The notes under the pieces: generated by a model | Databases searched by the model: none | Told to the model about the DNA's origin: nothing | What the model saw: the letters and a program-made list of their open reading frames with translations, nothing else | Translations under genes and position numbers: made by a program | Origin: Isoetes taiwanensis | Lineage: Eukaryota > Streptophyta > Lycopodiopsida > Isoetales > Isoetaceae | Direction of reading: 5' to 3' | NCBI GenBank assembly: GCA_021234155.1 | Contig: JAJEKV010000093.1 | Span: 3,943,647-4,007,646 of the forward strand | Length of the DNA stretch: 64,000 nucleotides | Shown here: positions 22,401 to 33,340 of the stretch, piece after piece | How the letters are laid out: the number at the start of each line of letters is the position of its first letter | How positions within the stretch are numbered: the first letter of the stretch is position 1

Positions 22401-24796
22401 TTGTATTTGCAGGACTATTTGATGTTCTTACTATTCTGATTGCAATGTCGATTGTGACGTGGCAAGTGTTAGTGATTGGCATTCCGATGATTGGTGTTGC
22501 TTATTGGCTACAGGTACATGGCTACTAATGTTAATACTCTTTTTATTCAAGCAAAAGGAGGTATGTCTAGTCTAAAACTCGTTAAAAGTTCACTTTCAGT
22601 AAATAGCCTTTTATATATTTGTCTCTTCATAATTGCCTTTTAGATACAGTCAAGTAGCTATAACGTGCTGGCAGGATTAACTTCCAGAGAACACTGCAGT
22701 AGTCATTTTTAACCTTACCATAAAGTATGGAGAAATTCAGCCACAATGCGTTAAGCTTTGCATGGCAGGTCTATTATGCAAAGTCTGCTCGAGAATTGAT
22801 GAGAATCAATGGCATCACAAAAGCACCAATTGTAAATTATGCTAATGAAATAGCCTCTGGCGTGACAACAATCCGGGCTTTTGAAAAGCAAAAATATATT
22901 TGTGCTAAGGCTTTACGAGCTGTGGACATTGACGGTTCCGTAAATCTTCACACTTTCACAGCTTATGAGTGGGTGGCACTTCGTGTTGAATTTCTGGGAA
23001 CTGTTATATTATCTGCTGCAGCACTGTTTGTGGTTCTGCAATCTGGGAGCGTGATCCCTGCAGGTAAGGCAAATAAAGTATTTATTTCTTCCTACCATCC
23101 TTATTTTTCTATTTCAATTGTTTTTAACTCTTAACAATTTTGAAGGGCTTGCTGGGCTCTCCCTGTCTTATGCCCTCTCGTTAAATGGCTCACAGATTTT
23201 CTTACTTCAGTGGTTAACATTTGCCGCAAAATACGTGGTGTCAGTAGAACGGATATACAAGTACATGCATCTGCCTCAAGAAGCACCTGCTATAATTGAC
23301 AGCAACCGGCCACTTTGCACATGGCCTTATAAAGGCACGGTGGATCTGCAAAATCTGCAGGTATATAATCTCTTACTAGTTATTGAAACCAAGGCGTTCA
23401 AGTTCAAGATTGAGATATACCGTGTAACATGTGACATGATTTACCAATGTTCATCCGCACATCTGCATTTCCAATGAGGGAGTGGGCACTTATTGTCATG
23501 AGCTTCTGAATTCATGTTTCTCTTTAGATTGTTATCATGCCGAAAATGGTTACTGCTGTGGCTTGTTTTTCAACTTAGGAATCATCATTACTAACCACCT
23601 GGGAACTAATAAATTTTCATCTCTTTTCATAACTCTTAGATTAACTGAAAAGATGCCAGTGTTGATGTAGAAGCCGTGAACTCAGTGCTTGCCAGGGTTA
23701 GAATAGATATTGGAGGATGGTTATGTATCTGGAGCATGATCTAAATGATTAGTGGAAATTATATTGGTACTTTCCTTCTCATACTATAAAGACACTGATA
23801 ATAACATGATATTTCATGCTTATAATATAGGTTCGGTATCGAGAAACAGCTCCATTAATTCTCAAGGGCATCACATGCACTTTTCGTGGTGGGCAAAGAA
23901 TTGGAATTGTTGGACGGACAGGAAGTGGGAAGAGCACACTTATAAGTTGCTTATTTCGCCTTGTGGAACCTACAAGAGGAAGAATTCTTATTGATGATAT
24001 TGATATAATCTCCATTGGACTCCATGATTTGCGGTCTCGATTGGGTATCATTCCTCAAGAGCCCTTCATGTTCCGTGGAACTGTGCGCACTAATATAGAT
24101 CCTCTTGGAATATATAGTGACCATGAGATCTGGGAGGTATTTGTCACATGACCTCAACCTTTACATTCTAGATATAATGAAGAATAATGTCACCCTTTCA
24201 TCTGCAAACAGGTACTAGAAAAATGCTTGCTGAAGGAGATCGTTAGCAAGTCTGATGGGCTTGATAGCTATGGTTTGTATACACATGGTTTGCAACTAAG
24301 GTTTTGAAAAGAAAAATCTTACATCTTTTGTTGAATCTGTATCACAGTGGCCGACGATGGTGAAAATTGGAGTGTGGGTCAAAGACAACTCTTCTGCCTT
24401 GCACGAGTTTTACTAAAACGGACTCGTATTTTGATATTAGATGAAGCAACAGCATCTATAGATTCATCTAGTGACTCTATTATTCAGAAAGTTATCAGAA
24501 AAGAGTTCTCCAACTGCACTGTTGTAACAGTGGCGCATCGAATACCGTCAGTCATTGATAGCGATATGATTTTAAGTCTCAAAGATGGTAAGCGGATAGG
24601 CTATGTTTCTTTCTGTTTTGTTTAAACAGTAACTCTTCTAAGGTGCTGTTGAGCTGCTATATTTTCAGGTGTAATGGTGGAATACGATACCCCATCTACG
24701 CTTTTGGAATGTAAGACCTCATTGTTTGGAATGCTGGTAGCAGAATACTGGTCTAGCCATGAGGGAGTTGACTATGAAAGCCAACTTGAGCATTGA
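19405..24796 (+). CDS. ABCC-type (MRP) ABC transporter, 11 exons
   Basis: A full ABC exporter of the MRP subfamily, expected to move glutathione or other conjugates across the vacuolar or plasma membrane using ATP. Exons by GT-AG sites and phase: 19405-20826, 20909-21229, 21304-21390, 21694-22275, 22349-22513, 22769-23063, 23146-23360, 23831-24136, 24212-24272, 24348-24587, 24669-24796; about 1273 residues. The start ATG has an in-frame TAA 18 bases upstream. Transmembrane domain 1 is about residues 90-390. NBD1 has Walker [10 protein letters not shown] near 450, LSGGQKQR near 541 and ILDD near 561. Transmembrane domain 2 is about 700-1000. NBD2 has GRTGSGKST near 1058, SVGQRQ near 1159, ILDEATA near 1179 and the H-loop AHR. 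The family's N-terminal TMD0 (about 200 residues) is absent. The 3' half is duplicated downstream. Confidence 0.93.
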
Positions 24797-24989
24797 TTTT
24801 CCTATTTGCTTAACATTTGCAAATGTAAGACCAACCGCTAGAAAAGATGGACTCTTTATGTCCAACAAAGAGGTGCAAGGTGACAAACCTAACTTGAGTA
24901 GAGCCCCTAAAATAAAGTGCCAATACAAGAAATCTACACCATGAAGGTTTTGAGATCTCTAGTGGAGGAAAGTGGCCAATATCGGATGG

Positions 24990-25150
24990 CCATATTAACC
25001 ATATTAACCAGTGGTTAATCTAGCCAGGTTAATCTTGCTGGCCTGATTAAACACTGGTTCATATGGTTATCCAATATCAATCAAGTGGTTAATCTGGCCA
25101 AAACTGTGGTTAATTTGGCCCAAAAATGGTTAATTCGGTCAAAAAAACTA
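24990..25150 (+). repeat. Degenerate GGTTAATCTGGCC repeats
   Basis: GGTTAAT followed by CTAGCC, CTGGCC, TTGGCC or CGGTC recurs about seven times in 160 bp, mixed with ACCATATTAACCA and other inverted versions. The second copy lies near 31300-31460. Confidence 0.65.
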
Positions 25151-26759
25151 GGTTTAAAACTGCGCGGGGAGGGTGGAAATTTGATCGGTTGACTCTTGCT
25201 AGTCCATGAGCAGCTTGATCTGCTTTAAAAAGCATGCCAATTGCTTTGTATGCCTCTTTTATGTTAGATTGATGAAGAAAGGTCAAATAGAGTCGGATTA
25301 ATGAATAGTTTTTGGGCTTTAAACTGTGTTTCTATTCATGGGGCTGATATAGAGTGGCCACATTAACCACATCCACCTGAAAAACATGGCATTCCAATTT
25401 CTTGCCGATAGATCAAAGTCAGGTCCAAGACCTGACCGCCAAGAAATAGTGATGCAATACATTCTGTCTAGGTCTCAGAACTTGAATCTGTTGGAATAGC
25501 CATCATCGAGACTGGAGAAAACCTTTCATCTGAAAGCCCCCTTTGGGTCAAGGTAATTCTAGCTGGGAGCTAAATTTACAGGGCCTGAGATTCTCTAACC
25601 CTCCCCAAAGGGATCTGTGCTCTCTGCTCGTGTCATCTAACCGATACTTGTAGGTAAATCCTAGCCTTCTGTGGCAATCGTTGCACTGGGTAGATGCCAT
25701 TGGTTCTCCCCCTCCTTCCTTCCTGTAAACCAAATTTCTTTCATAAGAAACGAGCTTTTTTTTTTAAATAAAAGAAGAAAAACAGCCTGTGCACTCCACC
25801 TATAAAAAAAATCCAACTTTTGTATCGCACTAAAGGGTCGACCGTTTTGACTTCCTCATATACCAGACACATGATGCCCTTGTAACATGTCTGTAATCTA
25901 TACCTAGTGAACTACATCTACTCCTTCATTAGCCACATGAACATCATGCATTCCTTTCGTCTTTCCAATTCACTCTATAACCACTAGTTCCGTTGCCTCA
26001 AACCAGCAACCTATTATCATACTTCCTTGAATAACAATATCCATGGAATCAACTTCAACCCCATGTCATTGACACAAATTTACTTTTTTGAGGATTGAGT
26101 CCATCTATGCATACAAGTAAACTGCATGTTGACTAGGCACAAAAGCATGTGCTTGAAAAATTGGCACGAAGGGAACCATTTGTGAATTCCAAACCATTTG
26201 CAACATGATTACCACTTCTGATAATATATATGTGTAAGTCAGTTTCTCCAATAGATATGACTACTTCCTCTAGCTTATAGGCATAGGCCCTTTCGATGAA
26301 TCCTCACAAGTCAGGACACCAGTTAGCGGTCTACCACTCTCCCAACAATTCCAACATGAGCAGATGCTATGGTACTCTAGGTCAATATTCCTGAGTGTCA
26401 TATCCATGTCGCATGCCCAAATGGGTGGTTCCATGTTATATGTTTTGGCTCATCTTTTAAGGAACTATACTAAAGAGGATTGTTCCCCCTTTTTCAACTC
26501 TTACAGGTTTGCCCGCAGAGCGCGACAACAAGCAACAATTCATTAGTTAGAGAAATTTGAAATTCTCGTTTAGTATGAAATAGGTTGTTGGTTGTTCAAA
26601 AAGCGCCGAAAGTTGTTGGTACTGACCAGAAGTTGTCGGCTATTATTGAGGAATTCGCGCAAGAATGACGGTGTATTATAAATTCAATTTTCTGAGGCCA
26701 TCTCGAGGTCATGTCTGAGTACATGCCAACCTGTAGAAATAAGAAAAGTGTTCATGAAG

Positions 26760-26773
26760 ATCGCGGCCGCGAT
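26760..26773. other. CpG-rich palindrome, site 1
   Basis: ATCGCGGCCGCGAT is a perfect 14-bp palindrome. Its reverse-strand flank CTTCATGA resembles the flank of site 3 (CTTCGTGA). In unit 2 the equivalent site is disrupted near 33063. Confidence 0.7.
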
Positions 26774-26909
26774 TCTTTTTAGCTGAAGATAGTATTGTTA
26801 GGGGTTGTTTATGGATTTTCACCGATAGGAACATATGTTCGAGTAGAGGCCTATGGAGTCAAAGAACACGAATATTAACTACTTTAGAGAAAGGTGTTTG
26901 CTGCAAACA

Positions 26910-26923
26910 ATCGCGACCGCGAT
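26910..26923. other. CpG-rich near-palindrome, site 2
   Basis: ATCGCGACCGCGAT, preceded by AACA exactly as at site 3. The equivalent site is deleted in unit 2 near 33213. Confidence 0.7.
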
Positions 26924-27043
26924 GTTCTGGAGAGGAAAACATATTGCATATGACAATAAATACACAAACGTGTAGATGAAGACATCCCAAAGTTATGTAT
27001 TTCATAATATATTAATGTAAAACTAGGCGCCAAAGCGACCACA

Positions 27044-27539
27044 TCATTGTGTTTCTAAAACAGTATCTAGTATCACACCGAGTTCCTTGGCTATTCGATT
27101 AATGTGTGCTTGCCCAGCTCCTATGACCTCGTTAGTGTCCATCTCTGTGTAGCCTGTTGCATCTGGAATTTCTAAGCCCATGGCATCTGCAAGTTGTTTG
27201 ACATGTTCAGCAGCTTCCTGTGTATTAAACTGATCTGCGCTGCTGTCACCCAGTAATTCGTTTTCCAGTTCAGTGGACTCGTTTGTTGGATATAAAATTT
27301 TCATCCTCTTTGCTGGAACCTGATGTTCTTGTGTGTCAGTATTCTCGGGCTCTTGATTTTCCAGGTCCTGACTGCTTCCCATGTACTCGAAAGTAGACCC
27401 GCCTGTTATAAAAGAAACATAACCATCGAGAGGATTAGTTAGAGTTTCCAAGTTCTTCAATGTGTGGTATATGGATTTGTTACCTATTTGAGTAGATTCT
27501 AGCATTCTTTTCGTCTTCTACATTCTTTCTTCATAGCCC
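27044..27539 (-). pseudogene. Orphan 3' end of the ParB/methyltransferase-like gene
   Basis: A 153-codon open frame on the minus strand (27505-27044) continues upstream, across AAGACGAAAAGA, to the duplication junction at 27540. It encodes an acidic C-terminal tail with the basic patch VPAKRMK (a possible nuclear localisation signal) and a helical segment QEAAEHVKQLADAMGLEIPD, with no known catalytic domain. It is the same tail that ends the gene at 33.3-36.2 kb. Here the frame is undamaged, whereas the version attached to the rest of the gene has frame breaks. Left alone it lacks any upstream exons. Confidence 0.75.
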
Positions 27540-27540
27540 G

Positions 27541-30500
27541 CTGCTTTGTTGTTCAAGGTATCCTGACATCTTCTACATTAAGGTTACATGTCGAAGGGCC
27601 AGTGATTTACTCGACCTTTTGTACTCTGCAGAAATGTATTTCAGGAATGCTATTGACAAAAACTGTCATCTTAGTGACACACATGGGAGTTTTTGACGGC
27701 GGCGCATAAAATTCGTAAGTGTTGCATGATATTTATATCTATGTCTTGACATGCGACGAAACATAGCATTCATTTAGACTTATAAACCGAGGTGAGTTGA
27801 CTTTGTTGTCAAACCATAATGGCGAAGACATGTTTGGAGTTATAGTCGCCACGAACTATGCCGATCAATGTAGAAAGATAAAACTAGATTAAGTTACAAA
27901 AAAGAAGTGCCAAGCTTTGACAACCTTAGATGTACCTAAACAACACGTTTTGGTAAATTTTAATTTTGAAGAACAATGTCCCGATGAACATCCCGAACTT
28001 ATCTATTTGAATTCTAGGTGATGCAAGCTGGAAAAATAAAACAGGCCAGCAAATACGATGAGTTGTTGACGGCCGGCAATATGTTTGTGACATTTACGAA
28101 TGCGCATAATGATGCAATGGGGCATGCATCTTTGACCGAAAACAATTTAAAGCCAACGGATGCCTTTTATGATGCGTAAGGCATGTCCAAGAAAGTGCAC
28201 AATACTACAAATTGATGTTAGTCAATTAACAAAGGACGAGGAAAAAGAAGTGGGTAACTTGGGCATCGACCACTTATGAGTTATGTACCTAATAAGCAAG
28301 GGAGAGGTAGTTTTACTCTAGCCTTGGCAAAGACAAATCATATTTGTAATTGGGCGCATTGGTTAGCAACTTTTGGTTGGCCAATCGTCTCGAACTCAAG
28401 AATAAGTCCAAGCATGTTAGTAATTGTTTATGCAAAGATTTCTTTAAGTTCGAGGGTTGGTCTACGTCTTGTGTAAATTGTATAGATCACTTGGTCTCAA
28501 AGCATCAAAGGCTTTCTTTACGGGCTTTATGGATTCTTTTGTTCGCTGCACCTATGTCCAGATTTGATTCTACACCTATTGGCGTAATCCTAAGCCGGGT
28601 ATGTTATTTTTCATTTAATGTTCATGATGCTAGAATGTAGAATATTATTGACAAATGGATGTAATTTTCGTGCTTCATTAGACATGAGCATATTGGATAT
28701 AGATATTCCGGGATGCCTTGCATTTGTATTTGCGTGACTATTTGATGTTCTTACTATTCTCATTGCAATGTCGATTGTGGCGTGGCAAGTGTTAGTGATT
28801 GGCATTCCGATGATTGGTGTTGCTTATTGGCTACGTGTACATGGCTACTAATGTTAATACTCTTTTATTCAAGCAAAAGGAGGTATGTCTAGTCTAAAAC
28901 TCGTTAAAAGTTCACTTTCAAGAAATAGCCTTTTATATATTTGTCTCTTCATAATTGCCTTTTAGATACAATCAAGTAGCTATAACGTCTTCGGCGAGGA
29001 TTAACTTCCGTGAGAACACCGCAGTAGTCATTTTTAACCTTACCATAAAGTATGGAGAAATTCAGCCACAATGCGTTAAGCTTTGCATGGCGTGTCTATT
29101 ATGCAAAGTCCGCCGAGAATTGATGAGAATCAATGGCATCACAAAAGCACCAATTGTAAATTATGCTAATGAAATAGCCTCCGGGCGTGACAACAATCCG
29201 GGCTTTTGAAAAGCAAAATATATTTGTGCTAAGGCTTTACGAGCCGTGGACATTGACGGTTCCAGTAAATCTTCACACTTTCACAGCCTTTATGAGTGGG
29301 TGGCACCGTGTTGAATTTCGAACTGTTATATTATCTGGCCGCAAAGATCGCTTGTGGTTCTCGCAATGGGGGGCGTGATCCCCGCAGGTAAGGCAAATAA
29401 AGTATTTATTTCTTCCTACCATCCTTATTTTTCTATTTCAATTGTTTTTAACTCTTAACAATTTTGAAGGGCTTCTTTGGGCTCTCCCCGCCTTATGCCC
29501 TCTCGTTAAATGGCTCACGATTTTCTTACTTCCGGTGGTTAACATTTGCCGCAAAATACGTGGTGTCAGAGAACGGATATACAAGTACATGCATCCGCCT
29601 TCAAGAAGCACCTCGCTATAATTGACAAAGAACCGCCACTTTGCACATGGCCTTATAAAGGCACGGTGGATCCGCAAAATCTGCAGTATATAATCTCTTA
29701 CTAGTTATTGAAACCAAGGCGCTCAAGTTCAAGATTGAGATATACCGTGTAACATGTGACATGACTTACCAATGTTCATCCGCACATCCGCATTTCCAAT
29801 GAGGGAGAGGGCACTTATTGTCATGAGCTTCAATTCATGTTTCTTTTAGATTGTTATCATGCCGAAAATGGTTATTCTTGTGGCTTGTTTTTCAACTTAG
29901 GAATCATCATTACTAACCACCGGGAACTAATAAATTTTCATCTCTTTTCATAACTCTTAGATTAACCGAAAAGATGCCGGTGTTGATGTAGAAGCCGTGA
30001 ACTCGGTGCTTGCCGGGTTAGAATAGATATTGGAGGATGGTTATGTATCCGGAGCATGATCTAAATGATTAGTGGAAATTATATTGGTACTTTCCTTCTC
30101 ATACTATAAAGACACCGATAATAACATGATATTTCATGCTTATAATATAGGTTCTAGTATCGAAAACAGCTCCATTAATTCTCAAGGGCATCACATGCAC
30201 TTTTCGTGGTGGGCAAAGAATTGGAATTGTTGGACCCGACAGAAGTGGGAAGAGCACACTTATAAGTTGCTTATTTCGCCTTTGTGGAACCTACAAGAGG
30301 AAGAATTCTTATTGATGATATTGATATAATCTCCATTGGACTCCATGATTTTAGGTCTCGATTGGGTATCATTCCTCAAGAGCCCTTCATGTTCCGGTGG
30401 AACTGTAAGCGCACTAATATAGATCCTCTTGGAATATATAGTGACCATGAGATCCGGAGGTATTTGTCACATGACCTCAACCTTTACATTCTAGATATAA

Positions 30501-31121
30501 TGAAGAATAATGTCACCCTTTCATCCAAAACGGTACTAGAAAAATGCTTGTCAAGGAGATCGTTAGCAAGTCCGATGGGCTTGATAGCTATGGTTTGTAT
30601 ACACATGGTTTGCAACTAAGGTTTTGAAAAGAAAAATCTTACATCTTTTGTTGAATCAGATCACAAAGGGGTCAATTGATGGTGAAAATTGGAGTGTGGG
30701 TCAAAGACAACTCTTACGCCTTGCACGAGTTTTACTAAAACGGACTCGATTTTGATATTAGATGAAGCAACAAAGATCATCTATAGATTCATCTAGTGAC
30801 TCTATTATTCGTAAAGTTATCGGAAAAGAGTTCTCCAACCGCTTTGTTGTAACAAAAGGCGATCGAATACCATCAATCATTGATAGCGATATGATTTTAA
30901 GTCTCAAAGATGGTAAGCGGATAGGCTATGTTTCTTTCTGCTTTGTTTAAACAAGAACTCTTCTAAGGTGCCGTTGAGCTGCTATATTTTCAGGTGTAAT
31001 GGTGGAATACGATACCCCATCTACGCTTTTGGAATGTAAGACCTCATTGTTTGGAATGCCGGTAGCGTAATCTTGGTCTAGCCATGAGGGAGTTGACTAT
31101 GAAAGCCAACTTGAGCATTGA
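27541..31121 (+). pseudogene. Partial second copy of the ABCC transporter gene
   Basis: Starts inside exon 2, 17 bp before its donor, so it has no promoter, start codon, first transmembrane domain or NBD1. Equivalents of exons 3 to 11 follow in order with recognisable splice sites, ending at a TGA at 31119-31121. Almost every exon carries frameshifts or stops, mostly where unit 1 has CAG or CTG. For example, the NBD2 Walker A region and the SVGQRQ region are both disturbed. As written it cannot encode a transporter. If the changes are consensus errors, it would be an undamaged but still 5'-truncated copy, or not exist as a separate locus. Confidence 0.88.
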
Positions 31122-33340
31122 TTTTCCTATTTGCTTAACATTTGCAAATGTAAGACCAACCGCTAGAAAAGATGGACTCTTTATGTCCAACAAAGAGGTG
31201 CAAGGTGACAACCCCTAAAATAAAGTGCCAATACAAGAAATCTACACCATGAAGGTTTTGAGATCTCTAGTGGAGGAAAGTGGCCAATATCGGATGGCCA
31301 TATTAACCATATTAACCAGTGGTTAATCTAGCCAGGTTAATCTTGCTGGCCTAATTAAACACTGGTTCATATGGTTATCCAATATCAATCAAGTGGTTAA
31401 TCTGGCCAAAACTGTGGTTAATTTGGCCCAAAAATGGTTAATTCGGTCAAAAAAACTAGGTTTAAAATCCGCTACGGGTGGGGGAAATTTGATCTATTGA
31501 CTCTTGCTAGTCCATGAGCAGCTTTTGATCTCGCTTTTAAAAAGCATGCCAATTGCTTTGTATGCCTCTTTTATGTTAGATTGATGAAGAAAGGTCAAAT
31601 AGAGTCGGATTAATGAATAGTTTTTGGGCTTTAAACTGTGTTTCTATTCATGGGGCTGATATAGAGTGGCCACATTAACCACATCCACCTGAAAAACATG
31701 GCATTCCAATTTCTTGCCGATAGATCAAAGTCAGGTCCAAGACCTGACCGCCAAGAAATAGTGATGCAATACATTCTGTCTAGGTCTCAGAACTTGAATC
31801 AGTTGGAATAGCCATCATCGAGACTGGAGAAAACCTTTCATCTGAAAGCCCCCTTTGGGTCAAGGTAATTCTAGCTGGGAGCTAAATTTACAGGGCCTGA
31901 GATTCTCTAACCCTCCCCAAAGGGATCTGTGGCTGTGCTCTCTGCTTGTGTCATCTAACCGATACTTGTAGGTAAATCCTAGCCTTCTGTGGCAATCGTT
32001 GCACTGGGTAGATGCCATTGGTTCTCCCCCTCCTTCCTTCCTCTAAACCAAATTTCTTTCATAAGAAACGAGCTTTTTTTTTTAAATAAAAGAAGAAAAA
32101 CAGCCTGTGCACTCCACCTATAAAAAAAATCCAACTTTTGTATCGCACTAAAGGGTCGACCGTTTTGACTTCCTCATATACCAGACACATGATGCCCTTG
32201 TAACATGTCTGTAATCTATACCTAGTGAACTACATCTACTCCTTCATTAGCCACATGAACATCATGCATTCCTTTCGTCTTTCCAATTCACTCTATAACC
32301 ACTAGTTCCGTTGCCTCAAACCAGCAACCTATTATCATACTTCCTTGAATAACAATATCCATGGAATCAACTTCAACCCCATGTCATTGACACAAATTTA
32401 CTTTTTTGAGGATTGAGTCCATCTATGCATACAAGTAAACTGCATGTTGACTAGGCACAAAAGCATGTGCTTGAAAAATTGGCACGAAGGGAACCATTTG
32501 TGAATTCCAAACCATTTGCAACATGATTACCACTTCTGATAATATATATGTGTAAGTCAGTTTCTACTACTTCCTCTAGCTTATAGGCATAGGCCCTTTC
32601 GATGAATCCTCACAAGTCAGGACACCAGTTAGTGGTCTACCACTCTCCCAACAATTCCAACATGAGCAGATGCTATGGTACTCTAGGTCAATATTCCTGA
32701 GTGTCATATCCATGTCGCATGCCCAAATGGGTGGTTCCATGTTATATGTTTTGGCTCATCTTTTAAGGAACTATACTAAAGAGGATTGTTCCCCCTTTTT
32801 CAACTCTTACAGGTTTGCCCGCAGAGCGCGACAACAAGCAACAATTCATTAGTTAGAGAAATTTGAAATTCTCGTTTAGTATGAAATAGGTTGTTGGTTG
32901 TTCAAAAAGCGCCGAAAGTTGTTGGTACTGACCAGAAGTTGTCGGCTATTATTGAGGAATTCGCGCAAGAATGACGGTGTATTATAAATTCAATTTTCTG
33001 AGGCCATCTCGAGGTCATGTCTGAGTACATGCCAACCCAGAGAAATAAGAAAAGTGTTCATGAAGATCCCGGTACGCGATTCTTTTAGTCAAGATAGTAT
33101 TGTTAGGGGTTGTTTATGGATTTTCACCGATAGGAACATATGTTCGAAAGAGAGGCCTATGGAATCAAAGAACACGAATATTAACTACTTTAGAGAAAGG
33201 TGTTTGCTGCAAACGTTCTGGAGAGGAAAACATATTGCATATGACAATAAACACACAAATGTGTAGATGAAGACATCCCAAAGTTATGTATTTCATAATA
33301 TATTAATGTAAAACTAGGCGCCAAAGCGACCACATCATTG
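31122..33340. other. Second copy of the intergenic region
   Basis: Same content as 24797-27043, including the GGTTAAT repeats near 31300-31460. No gene is recognised. Confidence 0.5.

Larger units (their letters stand above)
24797..27043. other. Intergenic region between convergent genes
   Basis: No gene is recognised. The first 370 bp contain the GGTTAAT repeats listed next. The rest is AT-rich. It is repeated almost unchanged at 31.1-33.3 kb as part of the tandem duplication. Confidence 0.5.
21212..27539 (+). repeat. 6.3-kb tandem duplication, unit 1
   Basis: Covers the end of ABCC exon 2 through exon 11, the intergenic region and the 3' end of the minus-strand methyltransferase-like gene. 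Its right end is joined to the start of unit 2 with a 2-base GC microhomology. All reading frames in this unit are intact. Confidence 0.9.
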
